Shown in pieces: positions 1 to 11,161 of a stretch of 64,000 nucleotides of DNA. The position numbers were made by a program, and so were the translations under genes. The first letter of the stretch is position 1. Each line of letters opens with the position of its first letter. The stretch lies in contig CP136064.1 of NCBI GenBank assembly GCA_032622095.1, forward strand, positions 49,544,073 to 49,608,072. The letters run 5' to 3'. This stretch comes from Siphonodentalium dalli (lineage: Eukaryota; Mollusca; Scaphopoda; Gadilida; Siphonodentaliidae). The notes below the pieces were generated by a model. The model was not told where the DNA came from. It was given only the letters and a program-made list of their open reading frames with translations, and made no database searches.

Positions 1-176
1 GGTCGACTCGCATATATAAGAGAATGCATTGGCACAGGGCATAACTGTAACTATCACAATGTGGTCAAGGAGCCGGTTCCAATGATATCCATATTGTATG
101 GTTCTATTGAGACAGACCGAAGATATTTTAGGCTGTTGAAGCTTTATTTGGCCGGTTTTGTTGGGTAAAGGGTTAA
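1..176. mobile_element. Family A TTAA element, right part, cut by the window edge
   Basis: It matches the right end of the complete copies at 7480, 31748 and 38273: one arm of the GAGTCGACC/TATATAAGAGAATGC hairpin, then ATAACTGTAACTATCACAAT, then the terminus TTGGGTAAAGGGTTAA at 161-176. Confidence 0.85.
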
Positions 177-320
177 GCGCAATTGAAATTACAGAGCTTT
201 AGCTTAATTTCTGCCCACATAATGCTTAAGTGCAATTGAATTATATTTGTGTACAACTAATTGAGCTTAAGCGCAATTAATTGTACTTAATTGCAATTAA
301 TTGCTTCCTTAAGTCCAATT
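177..320. repeat. Degenerate CAATTAATTG / CTTAAGCGCAATT simple repeat
   Basis: Short motifs related to gcttaagcgcaattaattg recur five or six times between 177 and 318. Low complexity, no coding signal. Confidence 0.5.
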
Positions 321-845
321 ATTTAATAAATGTGAAAATGGCCTCCCATACACACAAGGTGGCTTTTCATAATCAAGGCTTATTAATTTCCTGAGGTGGC
401 TGAATTTCAGAAGATGTCTCAATCGATCCGGCCTGCGATGACTGGACAAAACCCGCAGCATGTGAATATCCTTCATCCCATTGTGGTTCATAAACCAAAG
501 ATCATTTTCATATGATCTATTAGATGACTAAGATATGGGGATGGACATATTTTACATAACTTCAGAAGAAATGAATGGACAAAGCCTGTTAAATGTGGCT
601 ATAGCCTATATTGTTCCCATCATGCTGCTGTCAACCACCTTGGAATTTCCAATCACACCTCCCTTGAACCAGACCAAACTCACGTTTGCGGAATTCCATT
701 TCCAACTGGTACCACACAGGCCTGGATAGTAGGCTATTCTGAATTGACCAGTAGTCTGAGTGGTCATTGGGCCCGTGGGAGGAACAGGATCCACTCATCG
801 ACTGAACAATATAATATGTTAATGAACCACTGGACCGACCTGTCA
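321..845. other. No recognised feature
   Basis: Short open frames on both strands overlap each other and match nothing I know. No repeat was recognised here. Confidence 0.4.
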
Positions 846-1131
846 GGTATGAAATTTCCAACTTTTGAAAATTTTGACAAAATTTGTTCTTTGTTGATAT
901 CCCTTCCGCAATGGTGATTCATGAACATACCAATGCCAAGCTATGAGATAAAGACAGGGATGTGGCGAGAGGGTGAGGGGTTAGCTCAGGTATGAAATTT
1001 CCAACTTTTGAAAATTTTGATAAAATTTGTTCTTTGTTGATATCCCTTCCGCAATGGTGATTCATGAACATACCAATTGCCAAGCTATGAGATAAAGACA
1101 GGGATGTGGCAAGAGGGTGAGGGGTTAGCTC
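846..1131. repeat. Tandem duplication, 143 bp x 2
   Basis: The block beginning ggtatgaaatttccaac at 846 is repeated at 989 with only a few differences, ending gaggggttagctca. It is probably a recent local duplication. Confidence 0.9.
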
Positions 1132-1287
1132 ACCCCCCCCCCATGTTGTTTGCATCGTTCATATAGCACATGAGTGTATTTTGCACTAATCCATGGCTCA
1201 AATTCATTCATTTGTTGAATATATTCTGTCAAGTAAAAGGAGATGGTGCCATATATGGCCGGATATAGTGTACAGACCCCCTTCTTC
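1131..1287. mobile_element. Family H palindromic TTAA MITE, right half
   Basis: It carries the same blocks as the right arm of the complete copy at 35827-36163: GCACATGAGTGTATTTTG, GGCTCAAATTCATTCATT, then aaaaggagatggt and agtgtacag. The left arm is missing, and a C-run sits at the junction. Confidence 0.8.
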
Positions 1288-2332
1288 ATTATTGTTTTAG
1301 AACTTTACTTGGTTTGATTGTGGGATGATGGTTGAGTGACTTTCAACAAAATATTAAATGGACAGGGTTACCAAAAAATATACTGACTTCCTAGTGCCAC
1401 ATATTATATACATGTGTCAATGTTGTTTCTCTTTGTTTACTACTGATGGTCTGATACCAGTATGTTTGTTTATAGCCTTTAACAACTCTGAATGAAAATG
1501 GCCATGGAATTTCATTTTCCTCAAATAGCTTACAATAAAAAAAATCTGTTCTCAAAAATTAGTGAGGGATTGCTTGAGAAACAAATAATTAATTTTGAAT
1601 GGCATAATTATGGATGAGAAACTTGCATGTGATTATCATGGATTACAAAATGATAGTTCCTTTCTCAGTTAATTTTTTCAATGTGAATGGGAGGCAGGGG
1701 ATAATATTTATTATTTTTTTTAAATATTTTGTGTAAGCAGGCATGTAAGTAAAAATGAATTATATATTGATGTCATATTTGTCTTTAAAAAAAAAAGAGT
1801 CTATTGTCTGTTGCCTTAAAATAAGTTACTGACAGATACATATAACAGTATACTGTGGATACCAGTTTTCAGGGTGAAAATTTAGAACACATCTGCTGCA
1901 AACATATACCCTGCTGTGATAGACTAGCAACATTTGGTTCAACAGTCAATGGGAATTATCCATTTATTAATTTTAGGAGGCCGTAATTTCTGTGTCTGAT
2001 GCTGAATTAGAACAATACCATTGTATGCAGACCATGGCATGCAGACCAAGTGTTCTCGGTCCACAACAGCTTGGGATATCGGTTGGGTTGATGCTGTTTT
2101 GGAACGAGTCCCTTCCCGTTATTCTTACCGAAAAGACTTGGTCTACATGGCGTGTCTGTCATTTACATTTACAGAGATTTTCAGAGATGCCGGAAATGGA
2201 CCTTACCTGGAAAGGCTGTTAGAGTAACCACTGTGGTTGCTTCAAATTACCTTCTGATTGAAAAAGATTGATTTTGGACCTTCATGATTGGAGAATTTAC
2301 AAAATGATACAAACCAAACACGAGTTTGCTGT
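1288..2332. other. AT-rich sequence without recognised features
   Basis: Overlapping short frames at 1992-2227 have no family resemblance and no splice or codon support. Nothing else was recognised. Confidence 0.4.
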
Positions 2333-2890
2333 AATTCAGTGACTTCCATGTTTTCACACCGACAAAATGATGCCATCCAGGGGCGCCGGAAGCATCCAAG
2401 GGCAGGGGGGGTAGAGCCTACAAAAAGGGCACTTTTCCGCAAAAAAGGGCATTTTCTCCACAAACTCGGGAAAATAACCATAAATTCATTGTGACAAAAA
2501 TCCCTATTTTAATGATATTTGTCGGTTTTTATGGCCGTTTTGTGATAAAATTGACAAAAAATTAATATTCCTTGTGAAATTGGTGGTATTTGAACCAAAA
2601 AAGTAACATTTTGCTATAAAAACACGAGATTAAACACACAAAAAGCATTTCTGTCTCCAGAAAAAGGGCAAGTCCTGCCCCCGCTCGCCCCCCCTTGGTC
2701 AAGGGCAGGGGGGTCAGCTGCCCCCTCTGCCCCCCCTCTTCCGGCGCCCCTGATGCCATCTGTATGGGCTTTGCATATGCCCTGAGGGGAAAGGTGTTTC
2801 TATAATTCAGTGACTTCCATGTTTTCACACGGACAAAGTGATGCCACCTGTATGGGCTTTACATATGCCCTGAGGGGAAAGGTGTTTTTT
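2333..2890. repeat. Tandem duplication of about 85 bp, first copy split by a hAT MITE
   Basis: Sequence 2333-2377 plus 2761-2799 equals 2804-2887: attcagtgacttccatg, cacacNgacaaa, gatgccaNctgtatggg, catatgccctgagggg. Removing the MITE and one target duplication restores two adjacent copies. Confidence 0.88.
2378..2752 (+). mobile_element. hAT-type MITE, copy 1 (375 bp)
   Basis: Terminal inverted repeats CAGGGGCGCCGGAAG / CTTCCGGCGCCCCTG. Flanked by a perfect 8-bp target duplication ATGCCATC (2370-2377 and 2753-2760), diagnostic of hAT transposition. No coding capacity. A near-identical inverted copy is at 52131-52506. Confidence 0.95.
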
Positions 2891-3179
2891 TGTATGGGGA
2901 ATTCCCTGAGAAATAAACAATTATTTTTATATGGCCTTATTATATTCCCGGCACGAATGGTATTGTCCTGAAGTGATCAAATAATGATTATTGTATTTCA
3001 AACTGAAGAATTGTTGCTAAAACACACAGTCTGATCAGGTATGGGGTAATGGTAATGCATTACATTTTTTCTAGTAATGCAAAGTAATGTGTAATGCAGT
3101 CCATTTTCTGATTGGTCAATAACTGCTTTTATTTTCAAATCTCCACCACATTGTTCCCCATTTCCTGGACCATGATATT

Positions 3180-3795
3180 CAGGGAATTGAGCATGAAAGC
3201 AGTTTGAATCCCCAGCCAAATATCCAACAAAACTGTACGTTTATCTCCTAATTGTAATTCAAGTCAAATATATGTGGCTGAAACAGGAATTCTGATTGGC
3301 CGAGAGCTGCTAACTTTAGTTTTCGATTCACCAGCATCATGCAGTCGGTGAAGAGTGCATGGAGCACGGTGTCATTGACAACATGCATAAAATACGCCAC
3401 AGCACAACTTTAGTTGTTTTTGATTCACCAGCATCGATCGCTGAAGATTGCATGTAGAATGGTGTCACGAGTCACGTAATTGTTTCAACTGGAAGGTGTG
3501 TTATTTTGACATGGTTAACAGGAAGTTGTTCTGGTGCTGTTAAAAGTAACTAAATTTACGTGGAATGTATCCATAAATATGATCACCGAAATAATGATAT
3601 CTCACGTACTACAAATCATGTAATGTCAGTAAAAATGGCTTTTCGTGAAGTTTCTTTTCAATTTGTTGATGGATAGAATTACAATGGCGATTCGAGGATT
3701 CATGAAAGCCGACACAAACTTTTTTCATGCTCGAATCCCCGAATATCCAATGAAACAGAGTACATTTATCTCCTAAATAATGCAGGACTTATCAA
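3180..3795. repeat. Diverged duplicated blocks
   Basis: Two kinds of direct duplication are visible. caactttagtt..gattcaccagcatc occurs near 3311 and 3406. A block around gaatatccaa..acatttatctcctaa occurs near 3180-3260 and again near 3695-3780. The repeat class is unknown. Confidence 0.55.
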
Positions 3796-4303
3796 CTATG
3801 CCAAAATTGTTGTACTCTCTCACCTCTATTTTGGCACTGTCAACTTCAAGACATGCAATATCTATATAAAGTAGTATCATACTGGGAAATGTGACATCTA
3901 ATAAAATTTGACATTTTAGTTGTTTTTATCAATATTGTTTAATGAGAAATTGGAAACACTTTGAAACATTAAAAAATAAGATAAATAATGGAATATTCTT
4001 GAACATAAGTTAAAAATATTTATAATACAGTATACGTGTATACTCATATAGTCCAACAAATTAGACTATTACTCCTCATATGGCTACCATGATTTGTCAT
4101 AGCATTGACACTGCAAGAAACATGAAACCATTACTTTGTGTACCGAATGATATGATAATTTACAAAGAATCTGGATCTCTAATCAGTCTGCCACTTCTAA
4201 GGGTTAAGTAAATCCTGTTAAGTAGATATGAATTGTGTGTAAATCTTAAGATCAATTATGTGCAACTAACTCAAAAGTGTTCCTCTGAATCCATCGTGTA
4301 GTA

Positions 4304-4445
4304 CAGTAATTCTCTTAAGTAATTGACTTCTTAATCACAGCAGAGCTTTCCGATGAATGGCAACAAGCCATATTTCCAACTAAATCCTGAAAAGTTACCC
4401 ATAATTCTGCTGTGGTTAAGACGTCGATTACTTAGAGCATTACTG
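4304..4445. mobile_element. Pogo-like fold-back MITE, internally deleted
   Basis: Starts CAGTAATTCTCTTAAG and ends GAGCATTACTG, flanked by TA. It has the right arm (gctttccgatgaatggcaac, acccataattctgctgtgg) but most of the left arm is missing, compared with the full copies at 50983 and 61148. Confidence 0.88.
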
Positions 4446-4545
4446 TATACGTTGAACATTGGAATATATGGAACATCACTCAGGTGTTCAGACAGACGAG
4501 TTCTGTCTGTACAAAAAGTACATATTCTATTTTTCAAATCCAATG

Positions 4546-4769
4546 CATGGGTTACTGTACACTAAATCCGGCCAACTATGGGACCATCTCCTTTTATACT
4601 CAACAGCATATATGCAACAAATGAATGAATTGGAGTCATAAACTCATTTTCATTATAATTTCCATGTATTTTACACTAATCTATGGCTCAAATTCATTCA
4701 TATATTCTGTTGAGTATAAAAGGATATGGTCCCATAAATGGCTGTATTTAGTGTACAGTACCACTTTAA
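4546..4769. mobile_element. Family H palindromic TTAA MITE
   Basis: Left arm ttactgtacactaaatccgg..ccatctccttttatactcaa and right arm ttgagtataaaagg..cccataaatgg..gtgtacagtaccactttaa. The right end carries TTAA (4766-4769). The left terminus is eroded. Confidence 0.87.
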
Positions 4770-4802
4770 TTATAATGGTATGTACTGCTATAATCAAAAA
4801 AC

Positions 4803-5805
4803 AGGGTGATACCCCAGTAATGACCATGGTATTACCACAGCAGTATCGAAACGGTCACTGCAGTGGAGTATACAGTACCTTTCAGTTATGATACCACGGT
4901 CTATTTGTGGGTTGTCACGCCAAAAGTTGTAGAAAAATATACTACGTCCATGAGGATCTTGATACAGTAAGCATTGGCAGTGTGTATTGCTGTTAAAATA
5001 GTCACATCCGTTAAATCAGCCATAAACAGAAATAATATTATAGTTAATATTGGCAAACATTGTTCTTATGCCAATCATAAATATCGTGTAATTTTGCGAC
5101 ATGTTATTGTCATGATAGTACTCTGTGTTATGTAAACAAATGCCATGTTATGTAAACAAACAGTATGTAAAGAGTATGCAATAAGCAAAACACTCAACAC
5201 CGAGGAGACCCCCATTAATTGAACTTTGGTTAGAAATGCCACCAGGTTGTTTACAACATATCAGTATAGCTATCGCTATTCTTCACCTCTCAAGATTTCA
5301 GTGTTGAATGGGTCACCATGAATCCATGTCTCAAAATACATTTAATTTTGCAAGAATCAAATGCTGAATCAAGTTAGACATAAAGCACTGAAAATTGAAT
5401 TTTTTTGCAAAAATCAATACAAGAATCGATTCCGTGATTCTCGTCGAATCTGAAGGCCTGGAATTACTCTCCTAAACAATCGCCACGTTGTTGAGTGTTT
5501 TGCTTATCACTCACTATTTACGTGCTGTACATAAACAAATGCTCGGCTCACACAGTGTGTTTTGTGGCTAATAACGCAATCATACGATCATTATTCTATA
5601 CTATTAGTATATTCTTGGGGAAATTTTCATAATTTGGTAATGGTTATTTCTAAATTATAGCCTATAACGAAGGTCATCTGTAACTTTAAGTTCCAGGAGA
5701 ATCACTGCATTTTATTTTCATGCCTGTGAACCGTGACCGCATGCACCGCGGTGTTGGAGGTTACTGCAGTATATAATACCCAGTATTACCGGGGTGACAC
5801 CACGT
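4803..5805. mobile_element. About 1 kb inverted-repeat element with a second inverted pair inside
   Basis: Outer ends ggtgataccccagtaat and attaccggggtgacacc are imperfect inverted repeats. Inner ends AAGCAAAACACTCAACA (about 5184) and TGTTGAGTGTTTTGCTT (about 5488-5505) are a perfect 17-bp pair. Short blocks containing tatgtaaacaaa recur. No coding signal. Confidence 0.65.
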
Positions 5806-6169
5806 CAGAGGTGGTCAATTACTTTAAGTGTGTTTTAGAAACCTTCATATTGCTTCTTTTTCTTTTTTTTTAAATCGACCCAAGATCGTGGCTTAGTTTG
5901 AAGCAATGGAAATCACCATGTTATTGCGGATTTCACTTTTATTTGCAATGATAAAATCAGATTGGAACTAAGATTCAATAATAAGTATTGATGTTTTCGC
6001 AAACTATAACAAATTGTCTCTATCAGATTGATTTGACTATAGGATTGCATATATTCCAATTTCCAACATGTCAAAAGCTCTGTTGTGCTGTATTGCAAGA
6101 GGTAAAATTCAGACAGCGCAACACCAACAGAATGCAATGTAATGACAAAACATAGACTTCTGACACTGA

Positions 6170-6891
6170 TTAACTCTTTCGATGCCAAGCTCGCATAAAT
6201 GCGAGTTACCCAGTCGCTGCCAAATACGCATTTATGCGAGTTCGGGGTTCACCTGGTTTACGGGTCGTAATTATATTGTTTTGTTGCATCACAACGGGGG
6301 TTCATTTATTTTTTATGTAGAGTGCTGGTGTGCGCTGACAATTTAGAAGAAAGGTCAGTCAAAGTCATGCTACTCCTGAAGTTCTATGAGTACAGTCCGA
6401 GCCAGAATATACCACTGACAAATTAACTTTTGGTGGGATGCGATATATGAGTGGAAAATAAACAGCATAATTGACTTGGCGTCCTCCTTTCTGCTGATCA
6501 GTTTAGCGTCCAAAAATACTGTCGGAATGAGGTCGGTGAAAAATACGGAATAGTAGCCGGAATATGATTAACTGGTGATAGAACACTACAACAAAAAACA
6601 AACATTTAATCATATATGAATTGAAAAAAATTACCGAAAAACATAAATTAAAGCAAATCCAAGATGGCCACCAATGGCACGTGACCCTATGACCTTGAAT
6701 GGGTCTCCACGTCGGGGCAGGTGATAGGTCATTGTCATATATACCCACATGTGAAGTTTCAACTAAACACACCGATAATTACCCAATAGTCATTGCATTA
6801 CCCACATATACATAAAATACTTGTATTTACACCCAGAATGCTTGGCACTGGGGAGTATGTCCGTGTGGCGGGGTGGCAGCGAAAGAGTTAA
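6170..6891. mobile_element. Family C TTAA element (722 bp)
   Basis: TTAA at both ends, with termini TTAACTCTTTCGATGCCA and TGGCAGCGAAAGAGTTAA. Near the left end is an inner hairpin, cgcataaatgcgag..cgcatttatgcgag. The open frame at 6503-6772 resembles no transposase. The target and ends fit a non-autonomous piggyBac-type element. Confidence 0.82.
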
Positions 6892-7479
6892 CAGGATATA
6901 TCTTTTACAGATTCAATCATTAAAGTTTTTTTCTTGAACAGAATGTTTAGATGTAAATTCGAGAAAGGAAATTGTAAATTGTAAACCAACTCATATCATC
7001 ATTTTGGACATCGGCTCATATTCACCAACTGGGCTTATTTTATAAACCAGGTAGTTCCTTTGGTGGCGGCCGAACGAATAGGGTACCTTCGCTAGTGTTT
7101 ACGATGCACACAGTAATCGATATGATTTACCCAATCTATCAGATTTGCCATCTGTCAATAGACACTGCCTCACAACTAAATTGTGAACACTCACCAGATG
7201 CAATTCTTACACATAGCAGTATAGAGTCACAAACTGAATCTTTCTGCAGAATGAGTTTTGAAGATATAATTCCTTTCGCCAGTGGTGTATTTTCCTCCAT
7301 GACCTTTTCCAGTGGCTCATGATTGAAATGAAACCAAACATGAGGCGATCATCAAAAATCAATAGTAAACCTATACATCGATGGCTCCCCGATTGACGAC
7401 CCGAGAGCTTCGCATTGAGCCTCTCAACCTCACCTGGTATAAACTACCTGGACAATATATGAACCACGAGCCCTGTGGT
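6892..7479. other. No recognised feature
   Basis: The plus-strand frame 7095-7322 (75 codons) resembles no family I know and has no neighbours to link to. It is probably spurious. Confidence 0.4.
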
Positions 7480-7890
7480 TTAACCCTTTACCCAACAAAA
7501 CGGCCAAAAACGCCCAAATAAAGCTTCAACAGCCTAAAATATCTTCGGTCTGTCTCAATAACACCATACAAATATGGATATCATTGGAACCGGTTCATTG
7601 ACTACATTGTGATGGTTACAGTTATGCCCTGTGCCAATGCATTCTCTTATATATGCGAGTCGACCATAGGTCGCCTCGCATATATAAGAGAATGCATTGG
7701 CCTAAAAAAATAAAAAATTCTTACAGTTTTTAACAATTTTTATAATATTTTTCTACATTCTTTGACAATTTTATCATTTTTAATGTGTTAAGCCAATGCA
7801 TTCTCTTATATATGCGAGGCGACCTATGGTCGACTCACATATATAAGAGAATGCATTGGCACAGGGCCATTCTGGTGGGTAAAGGGTTAA
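7480..7890. mobile_element. Family A TTAA element, complete copy with two hairpins
   Basis: TTAACCCTTTACCCAACA at the left and TGGGTAAAGGGTTAA at the right. Inside are two near-perfect hairpins of about 70 bp (centred near 7671 and 7830), each made of CCAATGCATTCTCTTATATA..GAGTCGACC and its complement. A short AT-rich spacer separates them. Confidence 0.93.
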
Positions 7891-8094
7891 TATCAGTTCT
7901 TTGAAAATCACAAAATCAATGTGGGCTAGCTACTGAACAACTACCTAGTGATAAGACTTACACAGTAACTTTACTGGTTTGATAACATCTAATAAAATTA
8001 TAGAATGACTTGAAAGAAATAAAATTGCCAAAAATATTTCAAAGTATAATTTCATTGTATTTAGCATTATCAATGAATATTAGTTGAAAAGTTA

Positions 8095-9150
8095 TTCACA
8101 TTACTTGAAAGCGAAGATATCAGTTGGAAACCAATTATGTTTATCAAATCAGGTAATTATAAGTCGAAAAAGGATCGTAATTCATGCAAAAATTATTGGA
8201 CAAAACCCATATTGGAACTTGGTCTGTATTTTTGGCTAAGAAACGCAGATACTAACTTTGGCTCTGATCAAATAATCCAATATGGAGTTATCTTTCAGGA
8301 TACCAACAGATGGACAGACTGATAACATAATACAACCATTTTTTTTTCCAAAGCGGACTTATAAAAAGAATAAAAGGTCGGCCGACAACGTGACAAGTCG
8401 ATGCCGCTTTGTTAAAGAAATTAAAAAAAATGTTGAAATGTTCTAAGTCGAAAGGGTTAATAATTCCATAAAAATAATTTTGTCCGTCATCTATATACAT
8501 GTTGCACATCTCCAATGTGGGTAACAATACTCTGAAGTTACAAATATCTACGATCAAAACTGTAGGAGGAGTTGATTACACCATGAAGGTACCCTCAGAC
8601 AGAAAATTAAAAAAAAAATATTTCAAAGTCGAAAGGCCCATAACTCTGAGAAAAACTTGAGTTATCATCCGGAAACCAAAGAAAAAAGTAGAAAATTGAA
8701 TTTTCTAAGTCGAAAAGCCCATAACTCTGAGAAAAATCATCGGATCAAACTCAAATTCGAACTTGACCTGTATTTTGATATCAATGACTCACATAAAAAC
8801 GGTATTTGCAATTAAAGGATCCAAACTTGAGATATCATCCGGAAACCGAAAAAGTTAACGGAATTTTCAATTGAACAGTCCAAACTTGAGTTATCATCCG
8901 GAAACCGAAAAAAGTGAGAAATTTTCTAAGTAAAAAAAAGTTTTAAAAAGGGAAATAACTCCATAAAAGAACATTGGATCAAACCAGAATTGCAGAGCAC
9001 CTGTGTGCTTGGTTGAGACACCTACATACCAAGTTTCAATCAAATCGGATGATCATTACTGGAGTTATAACTCCGGACGGACGGACGCACGGATGGACGG
9101 AGCTGATTACAATAGTCCCCCGAAAATAAATTTTACGGGGGACAATGAAG
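8095..9150. mobile_element. Family K element, degenerate internal repeats, gtccccc hairpin at end
   Basis: Internal motifs ataactctgagaaaaa and gttatcatccggaaacc recur with loose spacing. The right end has ggacggacgcacggatgg, then AGTCCCCCGAAAA..TTTTACGGGGGACA as a hairpin. Related copies are at 12330, 14580, 15840, 16690 and 34329. Non-coding. Confidence 0.7.
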
Positions 9151-9300
9151 ACAGTACATCAAATGCATGACGCTATGCTTTAAGATAATATCAATTTGCA
9201 ATCAATATGCAAATTCTGTATCTATGATAAATTAAACCTGCATATCCTGAAATACAGTAACTCTCCAGATGAAGAATGTGACGCAGTAATATTAAGTGAC

Positions 9301-9498
9301 TTAACCCTTTGATTACTGAATTAATTCTTCCATTTTTAAAGTTATAAAAGTATACATTGCAATGGTCCATTCTCCACTGTTATTAAGGCTGTTCAGATTC
9401 CATAAGCAGATGTCAAGAACAAAATTGGATTCATCTGTAGGGATGTACAGCTAACAAAATAAATAATACCAGCAAGTATTCAGTAATCAAAGGGTTAA
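9301..9498. mobile_element. Family D TTAA element (198 bp)
   Basis: TTAACCCTTTGATTACTGAA and TTCAGTAATCAAAGGGTTAA are perfect 20-bp inverted ends including TTAA. Non-coding MITE. Confidence 0.93.
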
Positions 9499-9528
9499 TG
9501 AAATTAAACAAGTATCAATTTCCACTGT

Positions 9529-9600
9529 ATACTCAAGGAATCAAAGAAAATTATACTCAAGGAATCAAAGAAAATTATACTCAAGGAATCAATGAAAATT
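9529..9600. repeat. Tandem repeat, 24 bp x 3
   Basis: The unit atactcaaggaatcaaagaa(aatt) occurs three times, with one base changed in the third. It starts just outside the family D element, in the 3' flank of ZCWPW1. Confidence 0.95.
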
Positions 9601-9761
9601 CTCAAAATGGTTGTAACAATTAACTTAAACAGCATGATTAAACATATAACAAGCAGCATATTTAACTACATAATCACTGCATCCTGTGATCAGAATTGTC
9701 AGAGTATTTAACATTAGAATGAGAGTTAAACAAGAGTTTTGGTAATACTTTTGACGTCACC

Positions 9762-11161
9762 CTAGTCATCAAAATCCAGCGGATCTGAGTCTTCATCATC
9801 GAAAACCAGTTCTTGACTTTCTACCTTCACATCAACTGTACTCTCATCAATTTCCAAATCAAGTTCATCTTCACTCATGGGTTTAACATCCGGCAATTTT
9901 TTCAACACTTTTGAATCATCAGTCTCTTTCTTTATTGGCCTTGTTTTCTTCTTGTCGACACATGAATGTTTTATCTGTGAATTCTGACTCGTAGGTGAAC
10001 CACACAATCTTTCTTGAGATTTACTTCGAGTAACCCGATCAGATTTTTGGCTATTAGTAAGCTCTTCATCAAAACTTCTATCCTGGGAATTGCTTCGGGT
10101 AACCCTTCTAACTTTTATTTCGGGTTCAGTCTTGTCTTTTCTTGACCTTTGACTGCCCGACTTAGAGGCGTCTCTCTCCTGAGAACTGCTCCGTGCCAAA
10201 TTACTTACCGTTGACTCTTTCTCATTATTCTCTGCTTTCTGCTTATGTTCAGATGGATCCACATCTCTTTCTTGTGAGTGACTTCTTGTTATTCTTCTTG
10301 CTTCTAAAGCTGGTTCTTCATCGTCTTTATCCAAACATGCTTCTTTCTGCTCAGGTTTGCTCTCTGATGATTTGATAGATTTTGCTACCGAATTTTTGCG
10401 AGACCCTGAAAGAGTTTTTTGCTCACTTGAAGGTTTTACCCCAGTAGGGGCTTGAAACTTTTTCTTTGGCTTCTTGTCAGGATCCATGCTTGGTTTTGCT
10501 TTAGAAGAAACACTACTTTCCTTGATATTTGGTTCTATCACCTTTACTTCATCATTGGATATCAAATATTTATTCATATTTGATTGACCCTTCATTTCAT
10601 GTTTAGTTTTTGACGATTCTCCAACTTTGGCTTTTGATTTCTTTGGCAGATTTCTCTTCTTATCACTAAATATATCAGTCTCAATATCTTTGTCATTGAT
10701 TTTCATGTCACCTTTCTGATCAGTAGAGTTTTCCGGAATCAAGATCTCTCCCCTTTCTGTCTGATTTGAAGTAGTTGCATCTCCTTTTTCGTTCATCTTC
10801 CTTTTCAGTTTGATTTTTTGACCAGTGGCAGATTGATTCTTTTTCGATTTACACTTTTCTGGTTTCTTTGCACAAACTTCCTCCGACACTTGTTCAGAAT
10901 TCTTGGTTCTAGAATCAGATGGTGATTCTGGCTTCTCAGATGGCGAATTAGGCTTTTCAGTTGGTGATTCAGGCTCTTTCTTTAGTGTGGACATAACTGC
11001 ATTCACATTGGCCTCATGAGATAATTCCATGGTATATATATCCTGATCAATTATGGGTAATTTAGAGACATCTTTTGATTTGTTGTTTTTTCTTTTCTGT
11101 TTACTTTCTTTTTTCTTTTTCTCAACCATGAGTAAGTCTTCTTTCTTGTCTGAAGTAGTTT
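9762..11161 (-). CDS. ZCWPW1: ZCWPW1 terminal coding exon 15 (charged tail)
   Basis: Acceptor atccattgcag; stop codon TAG at 9764-9762. It encodes 466 residues (522-987), nearly all Lys, Glu, Ser and Asp, so predicted disordered. It contains three Pro-Ser-Pro steps (EKPxSPS-like, about 584-605) and a KPKKKFQAP motif near 752-760, whose PKKKF-x-AP core I recall in the human tail. There are four TRSxSQ[ED]R-type repeats near 810, 844, 873 and 897. The last 30 residues are acidic (ending DSDPLDFDD). I saw no convincing AATAAA just downstream. Confidence 0.92.

Noticed and set aside
919-1155. Minus-strand frame with internal repeat LTPHPLATSLSLSHSLA
   Set aside because: The peptide repeat simply reflects the 143-bp tandem duplication, with no coding support.
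10193-10375. Plus-strand frame opposite ZCWPW1 exon 15
   Set aside because: Antisense shadow of a strongly biased coding exon.
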